From NCBI RefSeq assembly GCF_000175575.2, contig NZ_CP005986.1:1-64000 (forward strand): a stretch of 64,000 nucleotides of DNA, given 5' to 3'. The notes under the pieces are model-generated. The model did no database searches. It was not told the origin of the DNA and was given only the letters and a program-made list of their open reading frames with translations. Positions 29,716-40,021 of this stretch are shown piece by piece (the first letter of the stretch is position 1; each line of letters starts with the position of its first letter). Source of the stretch: Acidithiobacillus caldus ATCC 51756. GTDB lineage: Bacteria > Pseudomonadota > Gammaproteobacteria > Acidithiobacillales > Acidithiobacillaceae. A program made the position numbers and the translations under genes.

Positions 29716-30465
29716 GTGGCTCAAGGCGATATCGCCCAGCATCTTACCAACTGGCACGTTGGCCATGGCTTCTGGACCTTCGACCTCGACACCATTTTCA
29801 TGGGTTGGGCACTCGCCGCGGTTCTCGTGATCACCAGCATGGTGGTGGGTCGTAAGCTCGTCAGCGGCGCTCCCACGGGTATGCAGGCTTGGCTCGAAGG
29901 TGTCGTGGAGTTCATCGACAACCTGGTGACCGACAGTTTCCCGGTGCGGGACCCGCTCATAGCGCCGGTGGCGCTTACCGTCTTTCTGTGGATCCTGCTC
30001 ATGAACAGCATGGACGTGATCCCTGCCTACCTTCCGGGCATCGTCGCGCACTGGTTCGGTCTTCCGGAGTTCCGCATCACGCCCACGGTGAATCTGAACA
30101 CCACCCTCGGCGTTGCCATCGCGGTGTTCCTGCTGAGTCTTTTTACCAGCCTGCGGGTCAAGGGTTTCGCGTATTTCAAGACCTACCTGACGCATCCCTT
30201 CGGGCCCTGGCTCTTCCCCTTGAATATCGTCATGACCCTTATCGAGGAGATCACCAAGCCCTTGAGTCTCGGTCTGCGACTCTTCGGCAACATGTTTGCG
30301 GGAGAACTCGTCTTCCTGCTCCTCGTACTGCTGCCTTGGTGGGGTGAGACCCTCCTGGGTGTGGTCTGGTCGGGCTTCGAGAGTCTCATCATCATACTGC
30401 AAGCCTTCATTTTTACGGTGCTTACGGTGGTGTATCTGGGCATGGCCAACATGCAGGAACACTGA
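29716..30465 (+). CDS. atpB: F1Fo ATP synthase subunit a
   Basis: Fo stator subunit with the proton half-channels. The 249 residues have about six membrane helices and the essential-Arg motif SLGLRLFGNMFAGEL near residue 190. The GTG start has a strong AAGGAG six bases upstream. Second gene of atpIBEFHAGDC. Confidence 0.96.
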   Translation: MAQGDIAQHLTNWHVGHGFWTFDLDTIFMGWALAAVLVITSMVVGRKLVSGAPTGMQAWLEGVVEFIDNLVTDSFPVRDPLIAPVALTVFLWILLMNSMDVIPAYLPGIVAHWFGLPEFRITPTVNLNTTLGVAIAVFLLSLFTSLRVKGFAYFKTYLTHPFGPWLFPLNIVMTLIEEITKPLSLGLRLFGNMFAGELVFLLLVLLPWWGETLLGVVWSGFESLIIILQAFIFTVLTVVYLGMANMQEH

Positions 30466-30519
30466 CGGCACAGCACGATAGCCGGATTTTCGTCAACCTT
30501 TGTCACCTCAGGAGTCATC

Positions 30520-30774
30520 ATGGACGCGCATACCATCATCGTTGCAGCTACCGCCATCGCCGTGGGCATCATCTTTGGTGCCGCTGGGCTCGGTTCCGCC
30601 ATCGGTTGGGGCTTGATCACCTCCAAGACCATCGAGGGCATCACCCGTCAGCCCGAGATGCGCCCGCAACTCATGGTCAACACCTTCATCTTTGCGGGCT
30701 TGATGGAATCTTTCCCCTTCATCATCCTCGCCTTTGGTTTCTGGTTCCTCTTCGCCAATCCCTTCCTGGGTTGA
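30520..30774 (+). CDS. atpE: F1Fo ATP synthase subunit c
   Basis: Proteolipid that forms the rotating c-ring. The 84 residues make two membrane helices joined by the polar loop RQPE (43-46). The ion-binding carboxylate is Glu63 in AGLMESFPF. The helix-1 Gln typical of sodium-type rings is absent, so proton coupling is expected. AGGAG before the ATG. Confidence 0.97.
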   Translation: MDAHTIIVAATAIAVGIIFGAAGLGSAIGWGLITSKTIEGITRQPEMRPQLMVNTFIFAGLMESFPFIILAFGFWFLFANPFLG

Positions 30775-30816
30775 AGTCGGTCCGGCATCTGCCGGTTCTG
30801 CACATAAGAGGGAATC

Positions 30817-31296
30817 ATGAATCCAGTAGCAATCAATGGCACCCTGATCATTCAGTTGATCACCTTCGCCATCTTGGTGGTTTTACTCTACAAGTATCTG
30901 TACGGCCCGCTGCGCAAGATCATGGACGAGCGCCGCGCGAAGATCAGCGATGGCCTCGCAGCGGCGGAGCGTGGCAAGGAAGAGCTGGCATTGGCGCAAA
31001 AGCGGGCGGAGCAGATCCTGCGGGACGCCAAGGATAAGGCTGCCGAGATCATTGCCAGTGCCGAGCGGCGGGCCGTGGAGATGCGCGAAGAGGCGCAGGT
31101 CAAGGCGCGGGAGGAGGCGGATCGCATCATCGCCGGCGCCCGGGCTGAAATCGAGGTGGAGACCAATCGTGCCCGCGAAGTGTTGCGTGGGCAGGTGGTG
31201 GAGCTCGTGGTGGACGGCACTCGCCGCATCCTCCATCGGGAAATCGACAGCAATGCCCACCGTGACATTCTGGACCGTGTGGTCGGGGAGCTCTGA
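30817..31296 (+). CDS. atpF: F1Fo ATP synthase subunit b
   Basis: Peripheral stalk subunit. The 159 residues have one N-terminal membrane helix (about 8-26) and a long charged coiled coil rich in Ala, Glu, Lys and Arg. It is a single b gene, not a b/b' pair. GAGGG upstream of the ATG. Confidence 0.96.
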   Translation: MNPVAINGTLIIQLITFAILVVLLYKYLYGPLRKIMDERRAKISDGLAAAERGKEELALAQKRAEQILRDAKDKAAEIIASAERRAVEMREEAQVKAREEADRIIAGARAEIEVETNRAREVLRGQVVELVVDGTRRILHREIDSNAHRDILDRVVGEL

Positions 31297-31307
31297 GGCC
31301 CGGACCT

Positions 31308-31847
31308 ATGGCGGATTTGATCACAATAGCGAGGCCTTACGCCGACGCAATATTCTCCGTAGCCAAGGCCAACCACCAGGAAACGGTGTGGGCGGAGGCT
31401 CTGAGCGCCCTCTCAGCCTGGCTTGCGGACCCACAGGCGCGCGCCTTTCTCCAGGATCCAGAGCGGTCCGAAGAGGACAAGGTGCAGTTCCTGTCCTCCA
31501 TACCCGTGGAAGTGGACGCACAGGCCTGGCGGCGATTCATCACCCTGCTCGTGGAGAACGATCGCTGGTCTGCAGCCGCTGAAATCGCCGCACACTTCCG
31601 GGCGGCCCTGCTCGCCGATCAGCGCCGGATAGAAGTGGTTGCGCGTTCGGCGATACCGCTGACCGACGACCAGAAAACGGCGGTGCGCGCTGCGCTGCGG
31701 CGCCGTTATCCGGATCGCGAGATAGAGCTGCGGGAAGAGGTCGACGAGGATATTCTTGGCGGCCTCATCCTGCAGGCGGGCGACCTCAGCATCGACGCAT
31801 CCGTTCGTGGTCAGCTGGAGCAGCTGACCCAGACCCTTCGCAATTAA
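31308..31847 (+). CDS. atpH: F1Fo ATP synthase subunit delta
   Basis: Links the F1 head to the b stalk. The 179 residues match the OSCP/delta family: helical N-terminal domain (ARPYADAIFSVAK) and a C-terminal region ending in ILGGLILQAGDLSIDASVRG. It lies between atpF and atpA with short spacers. Confidence 0.95.
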   Translation: MADLITIARPYADAIFSVAKANHQETVWAEALSALSAWLADPQARAFLQDPERSEEDKVQFLSSIPVEVDAQAWRRFITLLVENDRWSAAAEIAAHFRAALLADQRRIEVVARSAIPLTDDQKTAVRAALRRRYPDREIELREEVDEDILGGLILQAGDLSIDASVRGQLEQLTQTLRN

Positions 31848-31863
31848 GACTTGAGGAACTGGC

Positions 31864-33408
31864 ATGCAACAACTGAATCCATCGGAAATCAGTGAACTGA
31901 TCCGCGAGCGGATAGCGGGTTTCCAGGGGCGGGTGGAAACGCGCTCACAGGGAACCATCATCAGCCTGGGCGACGGTATTCTCCGTATCCACGGTCTGGA
32001 AGACGTTATGTACGGCGAGATGCTGGAATTGCCCGGCGGCAAGTATGCCCTCGCCCTCAACCTCGAGCAGGATAACGTCGGTGCGGTGGTACTCGGCGAG
32101 TTTTCGGGCCTCGAGGAAGGAGACGTCGTCAAGTGCACCGGTAAGGTGATGCAGGTTCCCATCGGCAAGGCGCTGCTCGGCCGTGTGGTGAACACCCTGG
32201 GGCAACCGGTGGACGGTAAGGGCCCCGTCGACACGCAAGAATTCGATATCCTCGAGAAGATCGCCCCGGGTGTGGTGGAACGGCAGAGCGTGGACGTTCC
32301 CATGCAGACGGGCATCAAGGCCATCGACGCCATGGTACCGGTAGGCCGCGGTCAGCGTGAGTTGATCATCGGCGACCGGCAGACGGGTAAGACCGCGGTT
32401 GCCGTGGACGCCATCATCAACCAGAAAGGTAAGGACGTCTACTGTATCTACGTGGCCGTCGGTCAGAAAGCCTCGACGGTGGCCGCGGTGGTGCGCAAGC
32501 TGGAAGAGTACGGTGCCATGGAGTACACCACCGTGGTGGCTGCCAATGCCTCGGAGTCCGCGGCCATGCAGTATTTGGCGCCGTACGCCGGCTGCACCAT
32601 GGGTGAGTATTTCCGCGACCGGGGCATGGACGCCCTCATCGTCTACGACGATCTGACCAAGCAGGCCTGGGCTTACCGGCAGATCTCCCTGCTGCTGCGC
32701 CGTCCGCCGGGCCGCGAAGCCTATCCCGGTGATGTGTTCTACCTGCATTCCCGCTTGCTGGAGCGTGCTTCCCGCGTCAATGCCGACTATGTGGAGTCTT
32801 TCACCAAAGGCGCCGTGAAGGGCAAGACGGGGTCGCTGACGGCATTGCCCATCATCGAGACCCAGGCAGGTGACGTTTCGGCCTTCGTGCCCACTAATGT
32901 GATCTCCATTACCGACGGGCAGATCTACCTCGAATCCGACCTGTTCAACTCCGGTATCCGCCCTGCCATCAATGCGGGCCTATCGGTGTCGCGCGTGGGC
33001 GGTGCGGCCCAGACCAAGATCATCAAGAAGCTGGGCGGCAATATTCGCCTGGATCTTGCCCAGTATCGGGAATTGGCGGCCTTCGCTCAGTTCGCATCGG
33101 ATCTCGATGAGATCACGCGCAAGCAGATCGAGCGCGGGAAGCGGGTGACGGAGCTACTCAAGCAGGACCAGTACGCCCCCATGTCGGTGGCGGAGCAGGC
33201 GGTTTCCCTCTTTACGGCCAGCAGCGGCGCCCTGGACGATGTCGAGGTGAACAAGGTGCGGCCCTTCGAGAAGGCCCTGCTCTCCTATCTGCACTCCAGT
33301 CACCAGGATCTTCTCGACGCACTCGAGGCGAAGAAAGAACTGACGGATGAGCTGAAGCAGCAGCTGGACGCGGCGGTAAAGCAGTTCAAATCCACGTCGA
33401 CCTACTAG
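31864..33408 (+). CDS. atpA: F1Fo ATP synthase subunit alpha
   Basis: Regulatory nucleotide-binding subunit of F1. The 514 residues start [17 protein letters not shown], have the P-loop [12 protein letters not shown] near 170 and the alpha-subunit signature [24 protein letters not shown] precedes the ATG. Confidence 0.98.
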   Translation: MQQLNPSEISELIRERIAGFQGRVETRSQGTIISLGDGILRIHGLEDVMYGEMLELPGGKYALALNLEQDNVGAVVLGEFSGLEEGDVVKCTGKVMQVPIGKALLGRVVNTLGQPVDGKGPVDTQEFDILEKIAPGVVERQSVDVPMQTGIKAIDAMVPVGRGQRELIIGDRQTGKTAVAVDAIINQKGKDVYCIYVAVGQKASTVAAVVRKLEEYGAMEYTTVVAANASESAAMQYLAPYAGCTMGEYFRDRGMDALIVYDDLTKQAWAYRQISLLLRRPPGREAYPGDVFYLHSRLLERASRVNADYVESFTKGAVKGKTGSLTALPIIETQAGDVSAFVPTNVISITDGQIYLESDLFNSGIRPAINAGLSVSRVGGAAQTKIIKKLGGNIRLDLAQYRELAAFAQFASDLDEITRKQIERGKRVTELLKQDQYAPMSVAEQAVSLFTASSGALDDVEVNKVRPFEKALLSYLHSSHQDLLDALEAKKELTDELKQQLDAAVKQFKSTSTY

Positions 33409-33417
33409 GAGTTCTGC

Positions 33418-34284
33418 ATGGCTAAGGCCAAGGAAATCAACGCGCAGATCAAAAGCGTCAAAAACACGCGGAAGATCACGCGGGCCATGGAGATGGTGGC
33501 GGCCAGTAAGATGCGGCGGGCTCAGGAGCGGATGCGTGCGGCCCGCCCCTATGCGGAGAAGATCCGTGAGGTGCTCGGGCATCTTGCCCAGGCTCACCCC
33601 GAGTATCGTCACCCCTTCCTGGAGGAACGGGAGGTCAAACGTGCCGGTTTTCTCGTGGTGACCACGGATCGAGGCCTTTGCGGCGCGCTCAACGTCAACG
33701 TTCTGCGTAAGGTCGTCGACAAGATGCACGAGCTGCACCAGAAAGGCATCGAGGCGGACGTCGGTGTCTATGGCAGCAAGGGTATTGCTTTCATGCGCCG
33801 CCATGGTGCTCACCTGGTGGCCGAGCTGAATGGCCTGGGTGATCGGCCCAACCTTGCCGACATGATCGGCCCCATCCGTGCCATGGCCGACGCCTTCCGT
33901 CGCGGTGAGGTGGATGTCGTCTACTTGGTATCGTCGCGCTTCATCAACACCATGGTGCAACGCCCGGCCCTGGAGCAGCTGCTGCCCGCGGCCAGACCGG
34001 AACCGACGGAAGCGCAGAAAAAGGAGCAGTGGGATTACATCTACGAGCCGGAGGCGCGTCCCGTTCTGGATCGCTTGTTGGAGCGTTACGTGGAATCGGT
34101 GGTGTACCAGGCGGTCATTGAACACCTGGCCTGCGAGCAGAGTGCGCGCATGGTAGCCATGAAAAATGCCTCGGACAATGCCAAGCGGATGGTGTCGGAT
34201 CTGCAACTGGCCTACAACAAAGCGCGTCAGGCGGCCATCACCCAGGAAATTGCCGAAATCAGCGCCGGTGCGGCGGCGGTCTAG
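33418..34284 (+). CDS. atpG: F1Fo ATP synthase subunit gamma
   Basis: Central rotor shaft. The 288 residues have the N-terminal coiled-coil helix ([20 protein letters not shown]) and the C-terminal helix with ASDNAKRMV and [12 protein letters not shown], the family signature. AGGAG lies before the ATG. Confidence 0.98.
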   Translation: MAKAKEINAQIKSVKNTRKITRAMEMVAASKMRRAQERMRAARPYAEKIREVLGHLAQAHPEYRHPFLEEREVKRAGFLVVTTDRGLCGALNVNVLRKVVDKMHELHQKGIEADVGVYGSKGIAFMRRHGAHLVAELNGLGDRPNLADMIGPIRAMADAFRRGEVDVVYLVSSRFINTMVQRPALEQLLPAARPEPTEAQKKEQWDYIYEPEARPVLDRLLERYVESVVYQAVIEHLACEQSARMVAMKNASDNAKRMVSDLQLAYNKARQAAITQEIAEISAGAAAV

Positions 34285-34311
34285 AGTCTTTGATTTACTA
34301 TTGAGGGTTAG

Positions 34312-35724
<1,413 letters not shown>

Positions 35725-35730
35725 GGCGGT

Positions 35731-36156
35731 ATGGCCATGACCATCGATGTCCAGGTTGTGAGTGCCGAGGGCAGCATCTACGAGGGTGCCGCCGACATGG
35801 TGGTGGCTCCCGGCGAGATGGGCGAGCTCGGTATCCTGCCCATGCACGCGCCGCTGCTCACTGGGCTGCGGCCTGGGGAGCTGCGTATTAAGCATGGCGA
35901 TGAGACCGAGTATCTCTTCGTCAACGGCGGTATTCTGGAAATTCAGCCGCACCTTGTCACCGTGCTGGCCGATTCGGCCGAGCGTGCCACCGACATCGAC
36001 GAAGCCAAGGCCAAGGCCGCCAAGGAGGCGGCGGAAGCACGGCTGAGCCAGCAGCTGGATGGCATGGATTATGCGGCAGCACAGGCTGAGCTTCTGGAAC
36101 AAATCGCGCGTCTCAAGACGGTCCAGAAGCTGCGGGAACAGGGTCTCTTGCGCTGA
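35731..36156 (+). CDS. atpC: F1Fo ATP synthase subunit epsilon
   Basis: Rotor subunit that inhibits ATP hydrolysis. The 141 residues show the N-terminal beta sandwich ([19 protein letters not shown]) and a C-terminal helical pair. ATG at 35731 or 35737 could start it. Last gene of the operon; a terminator follows. Confidence 0.96.
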   Translation: MAMTIDVQVVSAEGSIYEGAADMVVAPGEMGELGILPMHAPLLTGLRPGELRIKHGDETEYLFVNGGILEIQPHLVTVLADSAERATDIDEAKAKAAKEAAEARLSQQLDGMDYAAAQAELLEQIARLKTVQKLREQGLLR

Positions 36157-36215
36157 GCCAAGGGGCTCACCGCCCGACGCTAAGGGACCGGTTACCTGCA
36201 TCCATTGCCATCGGG

Positions 36216-36255
36216 AAACCTCAGGTTTTGGCATCGCGCCTGCCTGGGGTTTTTT
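36216..36255 (+). terminator. Probable Rho-independent terminator of the atp operon
   Basis: AAACCTCAGG (36216-36225) pairs with CCTGGGGTTT (36243-36252) with one T-G wobble, and a T-run continues to 36255. It lies 60 bases after the atpC stop and ahead of glmU. Confidence 0.6.
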
Positions 36256-36324
36256 GTCTTGGCCTTCCATGTCGAGGCAGCAATTTTTGAAAAAGCCAAA
36301 AGCGCGTAGGGGAGGTGGGATTCC

Positions 36325-37701
36325 GTGATCACCGATGTCGTCATCCTAGCCGCGGGCAAAGGCACGCGGATGCGCTCCGCCTTGCCCAAGGTCTTACAGG
36401 ACCTGGCTGGTCGCCCTCTGCTGGAGCACGTGCTGGAGAGCGCCCAGGCCCTTTCCGAGCTGCGCGAGCTTCATGTGGTACTTGGCCATGGAGCCGAGGC
36501 CGTTCGGGCCCGCTTCGAGGGCTGGAACCTCCACTGGTGGTTACAGGAAGGCCAGCGCGGCACGGGCGATGCCGTGGCCGCCGCCGCCGCGGGTTTTGCC
36601 GACGCCCAGCGTGTCTTGGTGCTCTATGGGGATGTTCCTCTGCTGCAAACTGAGACCTTGCAGGCGTTTCTGGACACTACGCCAGGTGACCAACTGGGCA
36701 TATTGACCGGTGTCCTTGCGGATCCTCGGGGCTACGGCCGGATGCTTAGGGATTCTGCCGATGCCATCGTGGGCATCCGCGAGGATCGGGACTGTCGCGA
36801 TGAGCGCGAGCGTGCCATCGTTGAGGTCAATCTCGGGGTGATGATCCTGCCCGTCGCGCCGCTGATGTCTTGGTTGGCGCGGCTGCAGCCCCACAATGCC
36901 CAGGGAGAAATCTACCTCACCGACGTCGTCGCTCTGGCCGTGGCGGACGGCGTCGAGGTTCGCGCCTTTGGCCTTGTCGATCCCAGTGAGGCGGCCGGCG
37001 TCAACGATCCCATCCAGCTCGAGGCCGTCGAGCGCCTTTATCAAAAGCGCCAACTGCAGCGTCTGATGCTGGCGGGATTACGGGTGCGCGACGCCAGTCG
37101 CGTCGATATCCGGGGTGCCTTTCGCTGCGGGACCGATTGCATACTGGATGTCAACGTCATCTGCGAGGGAAGGGTGCAGCTGGGTAACCGGGTGCGTGTC
37201 GGCGCCGGGGTCTTGCTCAAGGATGTTTCCGTGGACGACGATGTGGAGATCCTGCCCTATTCCGTCATTGATGGTGCGAACCTGGGTCCGGGGGCGCGCA
37301 TTGGGCCCTTCGCCCGGATCCGTCCCCACAGCGTCGTGGGTGCCGGGGCGCACATCGGCAATTTCGTAGAGGTGAAGGCGGTGGAGCTCGGTGCCGGCAG
37401 CAAGGCCAATCATCTCAGCTACCTGGGGGATGCGCGCATTGGCGCTGGCGTCAACGTGGGTGCCGGCGTGATCACCTGCAATTACGACGGCGCCAACAAG
37501 CACCGCACGGAAATCGGTGACGCGGTGTTCATCGGCTCCGATAGCCAGCTCATCGCGCCGTTGCGGGTCGGTAGCGGTGCGACCATTGGCGCGGGCAGCA
37601 CCATCACCCGTGACGTACCCGAGGGTGGCTTGAGCCTCAGTCGTAGCCCACAGCGATACGTCGCCCATTGGCAGCGGCCCGTCAAGAAAGCGAAGGATTA
37701 G
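36325..37701 (+). CDS. glmU: Bifunctional GlcNAc-1-P uridylyltransferase / GlcN-1-P acetyltransferase
   Basis: Makes UDP-GlcNAc, the precursor of peptidoglycan, LPS and probably Pel. The 458 residues comprise an N-terminal nucleotidyltransferase ([26 protein letters not shown]) and a C-terminal left-handed beta-helix acetyltransferase ([33 protein letters not shown]). GTG start with GGGGAGG upstream. Forms a pair with glmS. Confidence 0.98.
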   Translation: MITDVVILAAGKGTRMRSALPKVLQDLAGRPLLEHVLESAQALSELRELHVVLGHGAEAVRARFEGWNLHWWLQEGQRGTGDAVAAAAAGFADAQRVLVLYGDVPLLQTETLQAFLDTTPGDQLGILTGVLADPRGYGRMLRDSADAIVGIREDRDCRDERERAIVEVNLGVMILPVAPLMSWLARLQPHNAQGEIYLTDVVALAVADGVEVRAFGLVDPSEAAGVNDPIQLEAVERLYQKRQLQRLMLAGLRVRDASRVDIRGAFRCGTDCILDVNVICEGRVQLGNRVRVGAGVLLKDVSVDDDVEILPYSVIDGANLGPGARIGPFARIRPHSVVGAGAHIGNFVEVKAVELGAGSKANHLSYLGDARIGAGVNVGAGVITCNYDGANKHRTEIGDAVFIGSDSQLIAPLRVGSGATIGAGSTITRDVPEGGLSLSRSPQRYVAHWQRPVKKAKD

Positions 37702-37721
37702 ACAAGGAGCCAGACCAGACC

Positions 37722-39557
37722 ATGTGTGGAATCGTCGGTGGCGTAGCGGATGGCGATGTGTTGCCCCATATTCTCGAGGGATTGCGCCGTCTGGAATACC
37801 GCGGCTACGACTCCGCGGGGGTTGCGCTCGTCTCAGCGGCGGGCGGTATCGTGCGTCGGCGCAGCGTCGGCAGAGTCGCCGAGCTCAGCGCCCTCATCGC
37901 CCGCGACGCTCTCGCGGGCAGCATAGGTATCGGCCACACCCGTTGGGCGACCCACGGCGGAGTCGTCGAGCACAATGCCCATCCGCTCCTCTCGGGGGAG
38001 GACATTGCCGTCGTCCACAATGGCATCATTGAGAATTTCGCCGAGTTACGCCAGGAACTTCAGGCGCAAGGTTATGTCTTCAGCTCGGAAACGGACACCG
38101 AGGTCATCGCCCATCTGGTCCATCGCGAGCGATCCCGCCAGCCCGATCTGCTGAGCGCCTGTCGGGCCGCCATGGGTCAACTGCGCGGGGCCTTTGCGAT
38201 CGCTGTACTGAGTCGTAGCGATCCCGATCGTCTTTGCGTCGCTCGTATGGGCTGCCCGCTCTTGCTGGGACTGGCCGAGAGTGGCCAGTATTTTGCGTCC
38301 GATGTCGCTGCACTCCTGCCGGTGACCCGGCGAGTCGTGTATCTTGAGGACGGTGATCTGGCCGAAGTCACGCGCAGCGGTATTCGTATCGAGGATGCCC
38401 GTGGTCAGGTGGTCGCGCGCCAGGAACACTGGAGCCAGTTGAGCCCCGCAGCCATCGATCTTGGCCCGTATCGTCACTTCATGCAGAAAGAGATCCACGA
38501 GCAACCTCGGGCCATAGCCGACACCCTGGAGGGCGCCTTGCAGGGTCCCTTCTCTTTGCAGGATCTCTGGGGGCAGGATGCACGTGAACGCCTGGCGCAC
38601 GTGGAGCGTGTACTTTTTCTGGCCTCGGGTACTAGCCACTACGCGAGCCTGGTGGGGCGTCAGTGGGTCGAGACCATCGCCGGCATACCTGCCCATGCCG
38701 AGCTCGGGCACGAGTATCGCTATCGCGACTCCATTCCCAACCCAAACCAGCTCATCGTCACCTTGTCGCAGTCCGGCGAGACCCTCGATACCTGGGAAGC
38801 GCTGCGCCGGGCCAAGGATCTCGGGCACGAGGAGACTTTGTCCATCTGCAATGTGGCGGAAAGTGCCATCCCCCGGGCCTCGGCCCTACGCTTCATTACC
38901 CGGGCTGGGCCGGAAATCGGGGTCGCCTCCACCAAGGCCTTTACCACTCAGCTGGTGGCCCTCTACCTCCTGGCATTGTCTTTGGCCATTCTGCGCGGTC
39001 GCCTGGATGATGTGAGCCTCGCGCAGCACCTGGAGCACCTGCGCGAGTTGCCGGGTGGGGTGCAGCAGGCCCTCAACCTCGAACCGCAGATCCAGTTGTG
39101 GGCGCAGCGCTTTGCCGACAAGGATCACGCCCTTTTCCTGGGGCGCGGCCTGCATTACCCCATAGCTCTAGAAGGCGCCCTGAAGCTCAAGGAGATCTCC
39201 TACATCCATGCCGAAGCCTATCCTGCCGGTGAGCTGAAACACGGGCCCCTGGCTCTGGTGGATCAGCACATGCCGGTGGTGGTCATCGCGCCCAACGATC
39301 GCCTTCTGGAGAAGCTGGCCGCCAATATGCAGGAGGTGCGGGCGCGGGGAGGAGAGCTCTACGTCTTCGCCGATCTCGACAGCCATTTCGAGGCGGCGGC
39401 AGGTATCCACGTCATTCGACTGCCTCGCCACGCTGGACTGTTGTCGCCCGTTCTGCACGCGATCCCGGTACAGTTGCTCGCCTATCACGCGGCCTTGGTA
39501 AAAGGTACGGATGTCGATCGTCCCCGTAATCTTGCCAAAGCCGTGACGGTGGAGTGA
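37722..39557 (+). CDS. glmS: Glucosamine-6-phosphate synthase
   Basis: Glutamine:fructose-6-P aminotransferase, the first step to UDP-GlcNAc. The 611 residues start MCGIVGGV, so Cys2 is the glutaminase nucleophile. Two SIS sugar-isomerase domains follow ([32 protein letters not shown]), ending in the typical NLAKAVTVE. The start at 37722 is fixed by Cys2; AAGGAG is 12 bases upstream. No glmS ribozyme is apparent. Confidence 0.98.
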   Translation: MCGIVGGVADGDVLPHILEGLRRLEYRGYDSAGVALVSAAGGIVRRRSVGRVAELSALIARDALAGSIGIGHTRWATHGGVVEHNAHPLLSGEDIAVVHNGIIENFAELRQELQAQGYVFSSETDTEVIAHLVHRERSRQPDLLSACRAAMGQLRGAFAIAVLSRSDPDRLCVARMGCPLLLGLAESGQYFASDVAALLPVTRRVVYLEDGDLAEVTRSGIRIEDARGQVVARQEHWSQLSPAAIDLGPYRHFMQKEIHEQPRAIADTLEGALQGPFSLQDLWGQDARERLAHVERVLFLASGTSHYASLVGRQWVETIAGIPAHAELGHEYRYRDSIPNPNQLIVTLSQSGETLDTWEALRRAKDLGHEETLSICNVAESAIPRASALRFITRAGPEIGVASTKAFTTQLVALYLLALSLAILRGRLDDVSLAQHLEHLRELPGGVQQALNLEPQIQLWAQRFADKDHALFLGRGLHYPIALEGALKLKEISYIHAEAYPAGELKHGPLALVDQHMPVVVIAPNDRLLEKLAANMQEVRARGGELYVFADLDSHFEAAAGIHVIRLPRHAGLLSPVLHAIPVQLLAYHAALVKGTDVDRPRNLAKAVTVE

Positions 39558-40021
39558 GGCGCGGCTCATCTCCGGTTCTGGTGATAATGGATAAAAAGAG
39601 GTGATCTTTAGCTGTGGTCCTTTTGGGGTGGTAATATTTTGGGACACTCAGCAATAAGGTCTCCTTTTGCGGTGGTGTGAAGCCACCGTCGCCGAATATT
39701 TGTACCAGCGCGGCGCCATTCCGTACATAATCACTCTAACCAATTGTCTGGAAATGCATTTCATCGCGAATAACCCTCTGCAGCAGGTGATTCCTTCGAA
39801 GATGACAGACCAATAAAAGCGGCGCCGATCCGCCCCTGCGCCAAATGTGCACGGTCTGAAGCCCTGGTGGTCGACTTCCTCCTCATCGGATACTGCAGAC
39901 CTTCATCGGCCCGTCCTTGCCCTGGCTCAAGACTGTGGGCATCATGAAACCATGTGGTCGGCTTACGCGTAGCAGGAGGGTATGTCGCACCTCTGCTCGC
40001 ATGGATCGGACATCTGAGGAG
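39558..40021. other. Long non-coding region before the pel operon
   Basis: A 464-base gap with lower GC than its surroundings. Contents seen: a perfect 6-bp stem CGGTGG/CCACCG with a 7-base loop (39670-39688), a CATAAT hexamer at 39726-39731 without a good -35, and a short ORF with a strong Shine-Dalgarno at 39982-40017. I do not recognise a c-di-GMP riboswitch or a sigma54 promoter here. It probably holds the pel promoter and its control sites. Confidence 0.5.
39982..40017 (+). CDS. Possible 11-codon leader peptide before pelA
   Basis: ATG at 39982 is preceded by AGGAGGG (39973-39979) and encodes MSHLCSHGSDI before TGA. The stop lies in TGAGGAG, which serves as ribosome site for pelA, so translation could be coupled. 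Too short to prove as a gene. Confidence 0.3.
   Translation: MSHLCSHGSDI

Noticed and set aside
37702-37721. glmS ribozyme or other riboswitch before glmS
   Set aside because: Only 20 bases separate glmU and glmS, far too short.
39558-40021. GEMM-type c-di-GMP riboswitch before pelA
   Set aside because: I could not find the conserved GEMM core segments; one simple stem-loop is not enough.
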